A model generated the notes under the pieces. That model made no database searches and was not told the DNA's origin. It saw only the letters and a list, made by a program, of their open reading frames with translations. From Intrasporangiaceae bacterium (GTDB taxonomy: Bacteria; Actinomycetota; Actinomycetes; Actinomycetales; Dermatophilaceae): a DNA stretch of 9,172 bases. Position 1 is the stretch's first letter, and each line of letters begins with the position of its first letter. The position numbers and the translations under genes are program-made. The stretch covers positions 1 to 9,172 of the forward strand of contig JAAYSB010000306.1 in assembly GCA_012518475.1 (NCBI GenBank), read 5' to 3'. Below are positions 1 through 5,435 of this stretch, one piece after another.

Positions 1-696
1 GAGCGCGACGTCGCGCAGCTGCTTGGCCCGGTGGGCCTTGCCCCGCCAGTCACCGCCGGTGACGCGGTGCTGGACGTCACAGGGGATCTCGCTGACGGTG
101 AAGCCGGCCTGGAGGACGTCGATCGTCATCCCGACCTCGACACCCCAGCCCCGGGCCAGTGGCGTGGCCGCGTCGAAGGCGGCCCGGCTGATGCAGCGCT
201 GACCGGAGAGCGGCTGGACGGCGCGGTAGCCGGTGATGGTGACAATCCCCCGCTGCGCGAGGCGCACGACCCGGCCGCGGCCACCCCCGGGGGTGTGCTG
301 CGGGGGCAGGTTGGCGATGGCGAGGTCCGTCCGGCCGAGGATGACCGGGACGACGAGCGGGGCGAGGTTGGCGGCGCTCGCCTCGAGGTCGGCGTCGACG
401 AAGAGCAGGGGCCGGCCGACGGAGAGGCCCTCGGTGACGTCCTCCTGAGTGACCCGGCGGGCTCCTGACGCCATGGCCGCGGACTTGCCTCGGTTGGAGG
501 CGTGCCGCACGACGATGGCCCCGGCGGCCGAGGCGATCTCGGCGGTGTCGTCCGTCGAGCCGTCATCGACGACAACGACGAGATCGACCCCGGCGATGTC
601 CTGGATGGCCGAGATCGTCGCCGCGATGCGCTCGGCCTCGTCCTTGGCGGGGATGACAGCGGCGACGCCGGTGCTCCTCGTCGGCCTCATCGACAT
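1..696 (-). CDS. Family 2 glycosyltransferase (3'-truncated by window edge)
   Basis: A GT-A fold glycosyltransferase that should transfer a sugar from a nucleotide-sugar donor; the acceptor cannot be read from the sequence. The 232 visible residues begin VAAVIPAKDEAERI (residues 11-24), the nucleotide-binding start of GT2 enzymes. They continue with VVVDDGSTDD (41-50) and the metal-binding DxD as FVDADLE (99-105). Further on are PLSGQRC (162-168) and GWGVEVGMTIDV (183-194), which match the acceptor/catalytic region of actinobacterial GpgS-like and dolichyl-phosphate-sugar-synthase-like GT2 proteins. HRVTGGDWRGKAHRAKQLRDV near the edge also fits that group. The ATG at 696 has GGAGGT at 701-706 four bases upstream; an in-frame GTG at 708 is possible but lies over the ribosome site. 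The gene follows the DUF5926 gene by 20 bp, so the two are probably co-transcribed. The family is secure, the substrate is unknown. The C-terminus lies beyond position 1. Confidence 0.9.
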   Translation of the reverse strand, partial: MSMRPTRSTGVAAVIPAKDEAERIAATISAIQDIAGVDLVVVVDDGSTDDTAEIASAAGAIVVRHASNRGKSAAMASGARRVTQEDVTEGLSVGRPLLFVDADLEASAANLAPLVVPVILGRTDLAIANLPPQHTPGGGRGRVVRLAQRGIVTITGYRAVQPLSGQRCISRAAFDAATPLARGWGVEVGMTIDVLQAGFTVSEIPCDVQHRVTGGDWRGKAHRAKQLRDVAL

Positions 697-700
697 GGTG

Positions 701-706
701 ACCTCC
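701..706 (-). promoter_or_regulatory. Ribosome binding site of the glycosyltransferase
   Basis: GGAGGT on the minus strand, four bases before the ATG at 696 and just after the DUF5926 stop codon. It supports ATG 696 over the in-frame GTG at 708, which lies immediately upstream of it and overlaps it. It also implies translational coupling with the upstream gene. Confidence 0.7.
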
Positions 707-716
707 ACCCCGCGCG

Positions 717-1619
717 TCAGCGCAGGGTCACCTGGCGGCTGAGCAGGCCGGACTTGGCCCGACGCTCGTCGGGGGTCAGGCTGTCCTCGTTCGCCACCGC
801 GGCGGCATAGCGGGAGCGCCACTCCTCGAGCGGCTTCTCATAGGTCTGCGGCTCGGCGTCGGGGTCGAGCTCGATGACGGGAACGAGCAGGCCGCAGGCC
901 CGGAAGGCCCCGAGGAGGCGGGTCTCGCCACCGAAGGCGTCCTCGCCCGCGGCATGCAGTCGCGCGAGGGCGTTGGTCGCGACGTCCTCGTCCTCGGGCA
1001 GCACGATCCGGACATAGGTGCGCTCACCCATCCGGCACCAGAACGCCGATTCCTCACCGAGGCGCACCGTCGGGATGGCCGAGGCGTTGGCCCGTTCGAG
1101 CGACTCCTTGGCCTCGCCCTCGAGCTCGGCACCGGCGGTCCAGAACTCGAAGCCGTCATGGACCTCGGCCCGGAACGGCGCGGACTGGTCGACGACGTCC
1201 TGGAGACGCGGGGTCTCGAGGGTCGGCTGCGGGACGCTCTGGAGGGGGTGGCCCTCGTCGAGGGCCGCCGTGCCGAGGATCTGGTTGACCAGGTCGCGGG
1301 AAGCGTCGCCGCTGGCTCCGCCGGACTGGGTTCCGACGAGGACCTCGCCGCCGTCCCGGTGCAGGCCGGCCCAGGCCATCGGCAGGACGGTCGCGATGGT
1401 CGCCTCACTCAGACTGTCGGGGACTCCGGAGCCGGTCAGGGTGACGGTGCCGGTCGCGGCGGGCAGGATCTCGCGGATGGCGACCCACTCGGTCTCCCCC
1501 ACCAGGCCCTCGAACGGCCGGGCCACGAAGGGGACCTGCTTCTGCTTCTTCGGAGCGCTCCCGGTGGGAGCGGACTGCGCGCCCTGGCGCGCCTGACGAC
1601 GTCGTGATGCCTTGCCCAT
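717..1619 (-). CDS. DUF5926 family protein
   Basis: A 300-residue soluble protein of the actinobacterial DUF5926 family, whose function is unknown. I recognise the family from the blocks RPFEGLVGETEWVAIREILPAAT (residues 34-56, written here as its key run RPFEGL...EWVA.RE..PAAT), TVLPMAWAGLHRDGG (77-91), HDGFEFW (154-160), ERANASAIPTV (175-185), ALARLHAAGED (217-227) and the ending LTPDERRAKSGLLSRQVTL. Many family members carry a SEC-C zinc motif (CPCGSG-like) near the N-terminus and were once misnamed as SecA fragments. Here that motif is absent and replaced by a basic leader, MGKASRRRQARQ. I chose the ATG at 1619 because MGKAS is the typical family start; an in-frame TTG lies three codons earlier at 1628. 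Neither has a strong ribosome site. No membrane segment or signal peptide is visible. It precedes a GT2 glycosyltransferase by 20 bp. Confidence 0.85.
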   Translation of the reverse strand: MGKASRRRQARQGAQSAPTGSAPKKQKQVPFVARPFEGLVGETEWVAIREILPAATGTVTLTGSGVPDSLSEATIATVLPMAWAGLHRDGGEVLVGTQSGGASGDASRDLVNQILGTAALDEGHPLQSVPQPTLETPRLQDVVDQSAPFRAEVHDGFEFWTAGAELEGEAKESLERANASAIPTVRLGEESAFWCRMGERTYVRIVLPEDEDVATNALARLHAAGEDAFGGETRLLGAFRACGLLVPVIELDPDAEPQTYEKPLEEWRSRYAAAVANEDSLTPDERRAKSGLLSRQVTLR

Positions 1620-1701
1620 GAGGCCCAACTGTACGTGCCCACGCCGGTGCGAACCGTCTCGAGCGCCTCGCCGGGCTCTCGGCCACCGCGTAGGCGTCGG
1701 T

Positions 1702-1707
1702 TACGCT
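1702..1707 (+). promoter_or_regulatory. Putative -10 box for a leaderless transcript of the RsbW-like gene
   Basis: TACGCT fits the actinobacterial TAnnnT -10 pattern and ends seven bases before the GTG start at 1715. The transcription start would therefore fall on or next to the start codon. No Shine-Dalgarno sequence precedes the GTG, which is consistent with leaderless translation. No clear -35 element is visible. Confidence 0.45.
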
Positions 1708-1714
1708 CCCTAGC

Positions 1715-2173
1715 GTGAGTGAGAGCACGATGGAGAGCGACGAGTACGGCGGCATCCCTGGTCAGGGGCTGGTCCGGACGGCCCGCATCCCCTGGTGCGC
1801 CGACGCCAGCGCCGAGGCACGCCGGGTCGTCGTCACCGACCTCGAGGCCCGTGGGGTCCCCGAGATGATCGTCGACGAGGTCGAGCTCGTCCTGTCCGAG
1901 CTCGTCGCGAACTCACTGCGGCACGCCAGCCCCCTCCCGGACGGCACGATCCGGGTGCACTGGAAGTCCAAGAACGACGTCGTCGAGCTCGAGGTGTCCG
2001 ACGGCGGGGGTCAGACCACCCCGTCGGTGCGCCGCCCTGCGCCCTGGGCGCCCTCCGGTCGCGGCCTGCGGATCGTGCGCAGCCTCGCGCACGAGTGGGG
2101 TGTCGTCGACGACCGCGGCACGGTGACGGTCTGGGCGGCCATCGGCGGACCCTCCCGCCGCCGCGTCAACTGA
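1715..2173 (+). CDS. RsbW-like ATP-binding protein (HATPase_c_2 anti-sigma factor/serine kinase type)
   Basis: A 152-residue stand-alone GHKL ATPase domain, the type used by anti-sigma factor kinases such as RsbW and SpoIIAB and by many small Streptomyces regulators. The N box is ELVLSELVANSLRHA (residues 57-71, with E62 and N66 as the expected Mg-ATP contacts). The G1 box is VSDGGG (94-99) and the G2 box is SGRGLRIV (114-121). The final strand is GTVTVWAAI. There is no sensor, membrane segment or phospho-acceptor His domain, so it is a cytoplasmic regulator and not a complete two-component kinase. It most likely binds a sigma factor or an anti-anti-sigma protein, but no partner gene is in the window. 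The GTG at 1715 lacks a ribosome site but sits seven bases after TACGCT, suggesting a leaderless mRNA. ATG 1730 is the alternative start. It converges on the AI-2E gene with only a 10-bp gap. Confidence 0.85.
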   Translation: MSESTMESDEYGGIPGQGLVRTARIPWCADASAEARRVVVTDLEARGVPEMIVDEVELVLSELVANSLRHASPLPDGTIRVHWKSKNDVVELEVSDGGGQTTPSVRRPAPWAPSGRGLRIVRSLAHEWGVVDDRGTVTVWAAIGGPSRRRVN

Positions 2174-2183
2174 CGCCGCTCCC

Positions 2184-3515
2184 TCAGTTCCTCGCGGTCG
2201 GGGTCCTGTCCTCGCCGTCCTGGGCAGCCTTCGACGACTCGGTGTGGATGCACTCCGGGTGCCCATCGGTGTCGCACGGGTCGCACTCATCACCGTCCCC
2301 GGGCTCGACGCCCTCGGGCCGCGTGCCGGCCACCTCGTTGCTCGCAGGGTCCGCCTCTGGCAGGGGATCCCCACCCTCGAGAGGTGGTGGCATGGCCGCG
2401 ACCTCATCGAGATCGGGTTCGGGCTCACTCGACCGCAGCGACTGGACGATGACCTTGACCATCGCCATGACCGGGACGGCGAAGAGGGCGCCGATGACGC
2501 CATAGATGTAGCCCCCGATGGTCACCCCGAGGATGACCCCCCACGGGTGCAGGTTGACCGCGCGGCTCATGAGGACTGGTTGCAGGACGTTGCCCTCGAC
2601 CTGGTTGACGAGGATGACGATCCCGAGCATGATCAGCGCCGCTGTCAGGCCCTCGCTGAACCAGGCGATGAGGACGATGAGGGCGCCGGAGCTGACCGCA
2701 CCGACGACGGGGATGAACGAGGCGAGGAAGACGATGATCGTCATCGGCACGACGAGAGGCAGGCCGAGGATCAGCGCCCCCAGGCCGATACCGACAGCGT
2801 CGACGGCAGCGACGATCGCCTGGGTCTTGACGTAGGCGCGGACCGAGTGGAAGCCGTTGCTCACGGCGTTGTCGACCTCGTCGACGATGTCGCTCGGGAG
2901 CAGGTTGACGAACCACAACCAGATGCGCCGGCCGTCGGCGAGGAAGAAGAACGTCGTGACGAGGGCGAGCACCATGGCCACGCCGAAGCTCGTCACGGCA
3001 CCACCGGCGGCCATGGCCCCGCCGAGGACCTGCTGGGAGTTCTCGGTCACCCAGGCCTGCGCCTGCTCGAGGTACTCGGCGATGTCGATGTCGGTCCCGG
3101 CGAGCGGGCCCTGCTCGAGCCACTCCTGGACCTCCTCCAGTGCGGCGAAGACGTTGTCGCGCAGCTCGCCGAAGCCGGAGACGATCTGCGCGCCGGCAAC
3201 CCACAACGTGCCGATGAGTCCGCCGAGGAAGATGATCATGGTCAGGCCGGCAGCGGCGTGGCTGTTGCGAATGACCCGGCCGAGGAGGCGCTTGAGCGGG
3301 ATGAGCAGACCCGCGAGGAGCAGCGCGAACGCGATGCCGTTGACCACCGAGCTCACCGAGTTGAGAACACGCAGCAGCACCCACCCGCCGGCCGCGAGGG
3401 CGACGATGCACAGTGCGATGATCGCCGCGACGATGAGCCCCTTCGGCACTGCCGCAGCCGCACTCCGCACCGGACTGGCCGGCTGGTCGGTGTCTCCCCT
3501 GCTCACACCGTTCAC
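2184..3515 (-). CDS. AI-2E family transporter (PerM/TqsA superfamily membrane protein)
   Basis: A 443-residue polytopic inner-membrane protein. The family is named after the autoinducer-2 exporter TqsA, but members also move ions or other solutes, so the substrate is open. Hydrophobic segments lie near residues 26-50, 57-77, 88-113, 168-193, 234-256, 257-283, 287-305 and 323-355. A polar loop at about 115-165 separates the third and fourth. Family signatures seen are TFFFLADGRRIW (188-199), FIPVVGA (267-273) and NQVEGNVLQPVLMSRAVNLHP (304-324; key residues N304, E307, P313, H323, P324). After residue 360 comes an acidic Pro-rich tail of about 80 residues with three Cys and two His close together (C411, C414, H419, C422, H424), which the transport core does not need. 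The GTG at 3515 lies six bases after TAGGGT and has no good ribosome site. GTG 3506 is the alternative start. It is divergent from the methyltransferase, 34 bp away. Confidence 0.88.
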   Translation of the reverse strand: MNGVSRGDTDQPASPVRSAAAAVPKGLIVAAIIALCIVALAAGGWVLLRVLNSVSSVVNGIAFALLLAGLLIPLKRLLGRVIRNSHAAAGLTMIIFLGGLIGTLWVAGAQIVSGFGELRDNVFAALEEVQEWLEQGPLAGTDIDIAEYLEQAQAWVTENSQQVLGGAMAAGGAVTSFGVAMVLALVTTFFFLADGRRIWLWFVNLLPSDIVDEVDNAVSNGFHSVRAYVKTQAIVAAVDAVGIGLGALILGLPLVVPMTIIVFLASFIPVVGAVSSGALIVLIAWFSEGLTAALIMLGIVILVNQVEGNVLQPVLMSRAVNLHPWGVILGVTIGGYIYGVIGALFAVPVMAMVKVIVQSLRSSEPEPDLDEVAAMPPPLEGGDPLPEADPASNEVAGTRPEGVEPGDGDECDPCDTDGHPECIHTESSKAAQDGEDRTPTARN

Positions 3516-3521
3516 CCTACG

Positions 3522-3527
3522 ACCCTA
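3522..3527 (-). promoter_or_regulatory. Putative -10 box for a leaderless transcript of the AI-2E gene
   Basis: TAGGGT on the minus strand matches TAnnnT and ends six bases before the GTG at 3515, so transcription would begin at the start codon. No -35 is evident. The box lies in the 34-bp spacer shared with the divergent methyltransferase, close to that gene's ribosome site. Confidence 0.4.
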
Positions 3528-3534
3528 GAAAGGC

Positions 3535-3539
3535 AGGAG
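3535..3539 (+). promoter_or_regulatory. Ribosome binding site of the methyltransferase
   Basis: AGGAG ten bases before the ATG at 3550. The spacing favours this start over ATG 3556, which would be sixteen bases away. Confidence 0.6.
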
Positions 3540-3549
3540 ACTGGGATAC

Positions 3550-4215
3550 ATGCGCATGACGTATGCGGCGCGCACCTGGTGGGAGGACCGCGCCCTGCCG
3601 CGGCTCGTCGACGTCGCCCTCAGTGACGTCACCTCGCGCCCGTGGCGCGAGGCGGTCTGTGGCCCGGTCTCAGGACGGGTTCTCGAGATCGGCTTCGGGT
3701 CGGGACGCAATCTCGAGTACTACCCCGAGACCGTGACCGAGGTAATTGCCGTCGAGCCGGCTGATCTGGCCTGGGAGCGGGCGGCAGACCGGGTCGCCAC
3801 CTTCGGTCGACCGGTGCGCCGGATCGGTCTGGACGGTGCCAGCCTCGCCCTCCCGGACGCGTCGGTCGACGTCGTGGTCTCGACCTGGACGATGTGCACG
3901 ATCCCGGACCTCGACTCGGCCGTTCGGGAGATGCACCGCACCCTGCGCCCTGGTGGGTCGGTGCGCTATGTCGAGCACGTGCGCTCCCACCATCCGCGGG
4001 TCCGCCGGGTCCAGGAGCGTCTGCAGCCGTTCTGGAGGTCGGTCGCCGGAGGCTGTCACCTGGCGCGGGACATCGCGGGCATGCTCGAGACGGCCGGTTT
4101 CGTGGTGACGCCTCTCTACCCGGAGGGACCTCGACGCCCGAGCTCACCTGCTCGTCTCGAGCTGGTCCCTTTCGAGGCCGGTGTCGCTGTTCCGGGCGGA
4201 CACCTCGCGGAATAG
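3550..4215 (+). CDS. Class I SAM-dependent methyltransferase (METTL7/UbiE-like)
   Basis: A 221-residue Rossmann-fold methyltransferase. SAM-binding motif I is VLEIGFGSGRNLEYYP (residues 44-59), followed by the acidic motif VIAVEP (65-70, E69). Next come the motif II/III region LALPDASVDVVVSTWTMCTIPD (99-120; key run VDVVVSTWTMCTIPD) and LRPGGSVRYVEHVRS (132-146). The block FWRSVAGGCHLARDI (161-175) with its Cys-His is typical of the METTL7-like branch, which methylates lipids, thiols or small molecules; the substrate here is unknown. There is no signal peptide. ATG 3550 is chosen for its ribosome site at 3535-3539. The gene is divergent from the AI-2E gene across 34 bp, so its promoter must overlap that gene's 5' end. 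It ends 67 bp before thioredoxin on the same strand, so read-through is possible, although thioredoxin may have its own promoter. Confidence 0.88.
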   Translation: MRMTYAARTWWEDRALPRLVDVALSDVTSRPWREAVCGPVSGRVLEIGFGSGRNLEYYPETVTEVIAVEPADLAWERAADRVATFGRPVRRIGLDGASLALPDASVDVVVSTWTMCTIPDLDSAVREMHRTLRPGGSVRYVEHVRSHHPRVRRVQERLQPFWRSVAGGCHLARDIAGMLETAGFVVTPLYPEGPRRPSSPARLELVPFEAGVAVPGGHLAE

Positions 4216-4232
4216 TGCCCGGCGTGACACCG

Positions 4233-4261
4233 TTGGCGTGAGGAGAACACGTCCCTATCCC
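4233..4261 (+). promoter_or_regulatory. Possible promoter upstream of thioredoxin
   Basis: TTGGCG at 4233-4238 and TATCCC at 4256-4261 are separated by 17 bases, the usual sigma-70 spacing, and lie between the methyltransferase stop and the thioredoxin ribosome site. Both boxes are imperfect, so this is a weak call. A GGCGTGA heptamer occurs twice here (4221-4227 and 4235-4241). Confidence 0.3.
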
Positions 4262-4268
4262 CCAGCTC

Positions 4269-4274
4269 AAGGAG
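4269..4274 (+). promoter_or_regulatory. Ribosome binding site of thioredoxin
   Basis: AAGGAG eight bases before the ATG at 4283. It fixes the start there, although the reading frame is open as far back as 4181. Confidence 0.75.
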
Positions 4275-4282
4275 CACATCCC

Positions 4283-4654
4283 ATGGCCACCAAGGACCTC
4301 ACCCTCGCCGAGTTCGAGGAGACCGTGAAGCAGGACGGCATCGTCCTCGTCGACTTCTGGGCGGAGTGGTGCGGGCCGTGCCGGAACTTCGCCCCCGTCT
4401 TCGAGCAGGCGAGTGAGGAGCACGCGGAGATCACCTTCGCCAAGGTCGACACCGAGGCCGAGCAGCAGCTCGCCGGCGCGCTCCAGATCACGTCGATCCC
4501 GACGCTCATGGCATTCCGGGACGGCATTCTCGTCTTCAACCAGCCGGGCGCCCTCCCCGCTCCCGCCCTCAAGCAGGTCATCGAGGCCGTCGAGGGTCTC
4601 GACATGGAGCAGGTGCGCGCGACGATTGCAGAGCAGCAGACTGCCGGACAGTGA
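4283..4654 (+). CDS. Thioredoxin
   Basis: A 123-residue cytoplasmic thiol-disulfide oxidoreductase with the classic active site WCGPC (W29, C30, C33) in VDFWAEWCGPCRNFAPVFE. The cis-proline loop is TSIPTLMAF (P73) and the conserved buried Asp is in VLVDFWAEW (D24). The length and single domain are those of a standard thioredoxin; a short C-terminal extension, MEQVRATIAEQQTAGQ, is common in actinobacterial members. It should be reduced by an NADPH-dependent thioredoxin reductase, which is not in this window. Several paralogues usually exist, so I do not assign trxA. The ATG at 4283 is set by AAGGAG at 4269-4274. It lies 67 bp after the methyltransferase and converges on the DoxX gene, with a 32-bp palindrome between them. 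Confidence 0.95.
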   Translation: MATKDLTLAEFEETVKQDGIVLVDFWAEWCGPCRNFAPVFEQASEEHAEITFAKVDTEAEQQLAGALQITSIPTLMAFRDGILVFNQPGALPAPALKQVIEAVEGLDMEQVRATIAEQQTAGQ

Positions 4655-4693
4655 TAAGCCGGGCCCTCACCGAGCGAATGGCCCGATCATGAG

Positions 4694-4725
4694 GAAGCCC
4701 CCAGCCTGATCAGGCTGGGGGCTTC
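4694..4725. terminator. Perfect 32-bp palindrome, probable bidirectional terminator
   Basis: A perfect inverted repeat with arms GAAGCCCCCAGCCT and AGGCTGGGGGCTTC around GATC. As RNA it gives a 14-bp, mostly GC stem with a 4-nt loop on either strand. It lies 39 bp after the thioredoxin stop and 21 bp after the DoxX stop on the opposite strand, exactly where two convergent genes need a shared terminator. There is no U-tract on either side, as is often the case in actinobacteria. Confidence 0.85.
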
Positions 4726-4746
4726 TGAGTGCTGCGGAGGTCGCGG

Positions 4747-5307
4747 TCAGCGGAGAATGCCGTTGCCGACGATCTTGCCCCACCACTTGCCGAGTCCGGC
4801 GGTGTCGCCGGCCAGGCCGTAGGCGGTGATGAGCATGAGGGCCGCCTCGAACCAGTGCGAGGTGGTGATCGGGTTGGTCGCGCCCTCGGAACCGAACGGG
4901 AACGTGGCGAGGTACATGAGACCCACGAGGAGCGTGCCGAGCCAGGCAGCGAGCTTCAGGCCCGCGCCGAGGAGGAACGCGACACCGAGACCGAGGAGGC
5001 CGGCCATGAACAGCCAGTCGGCCCACGGGCCGGAGATGCTGTTGAAGAAGCCACCGAACGGGCCGGAGGCGTTGCTCATGAAGCCCTGGGCCGGCGTGCC
5101 GCCGTTGATCCAGGCGCGCTCAGTAGGGGTGGAGTAGCCAAGGCCGAACAGCTTGTCGATGAAGGCCCAGAAGAACAGCCAGCCGATGATGATGCGACCG
5201 AAGGCCATGAAGCCCCGGAGGATCGGCGACTTGACGATGTCTTCCTGGTAGAGGACGCCGTCGACAGGGGTCTGCCGGTCGCGGGCGTCGGTGGTGGTCG
5301 TGCTCAT
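4747..5307 (-). CDS. DoxX family membrane protein
   Basis: A 186-residue integral membrane protein of the DoxX/DoxD superfamily. Members include a subunit of archaeal thiosulfate:quinone oxidoreductase and actinobacterial proteins tied to thiol and redox balance; the exact role here is not shown. Hydrophobic segments lie near residues 33-54 (GRIIIGWLFFWAFIDKLFG region), 95-114, 116-136 and 151-166, giving four helices as expected. The motif ERAWINGGTPAQGFM (63-77), followed by a Gly/Pro loop, resembles DoxD-like members. GATNPITTSHWFEAALML (142-159) is also typical. The ATG at 5307 follows AAAGGAAG by about five bases; the frame is open further upstream but has no better start. The upstream DNA carries operator-like repeats, so it probably has its own regulated promoter despite lying 128 bp after the DUF2510 gene. 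Confidence 0.85.
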   Translation of the reverse strand: MSTTTTDARDRQTPVDGVLYQEDIVKSPILRGFMAFGRIIIGWLFFWAFIDKLFGLGYSTPTERAWINGGTPAQGFMSNASGPFGGFFNSISGPWADWLFMAGLLGLGVAFLLGAGLKLAAWLGTLLVGLMYLATFPFGSEGATNPITTSHWFEAALMLITAYGLAGDTAGLGKWWGKIVGNGILR

Positions 5308-5347
5308 GACGCTTCCTTTCCCTTGCCAGCCGCCTGTTTGACGCTTA

Positions 5348-5364
5348 CTACACATCGTGTGTAG
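5348..5364. promoter_or_regulatory. Operator-like perfect inverted repeat upstream of doxX
   Basis: CTACACA-TCG-TGTGTAG is a perfect 7-bp inverted repeat with a 3-bp centre, 41 bp upstream of the DoxX start codon. Its AT-richer composition stands out in this genome and its size suits a dimeric repressor. It resembles, without matching exactly, the TACA/TGTA half-sites of BlaI/CopY-type regulators. No regulator gene is adjacent. Confidence 0.6.
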
Positions 5365-5381
5365 ATGGCGCGCCCGCCTGT

Positions 5382-5394
5382 CTACATGTGTGAC
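5382..5394. promoter_or_regulatory. Possible second, degenerate operator site
   Basis: CTACATGTGTGAC repeats the CTACA and TGTG elements of the 5348-5364 repeat with a shorter centre (TACA-TG-TGTG). The two centres are about 31-32 bp apart, near three DNA turns, which would let two dimers bind the same face. It is imperfect, so this is tentative. Confidence 0.35.
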
Positions 5395-5435
5395 GAGCGG
5401 GATCGGAGGCGCCGGTCGAGGGGCGACTGGCTGCG

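Noticed and set aside
126..575. 149-residue minus-strand open frame
   Set aside because: It is an out-of-frame Ser/Arg/Pro-rich shadow of the glycosyltransferase, whose VDDGSTD and DAD motifs are in another frame.
954..1607. 217-residue open frame on the plus strand
   Set aside because: It is antisense to the DUF5926 gene, whose conserved blocks show which strand is coding.
2244..3626. 460-residue open frame on the plus strand
   Set aside because: It is antisense to the AI-2E gene and very rich in Asp, Glu, Arg and His, the expected mirror of hydrophobic codons in high-GC DNA. No domain is visible.
4221..4241. GGCGTGA direct repeat with a 14-bp period before thioredoxin
   Set aside because: Only two copies of a GC-rich heptamer, which is easily chance in this base composition.
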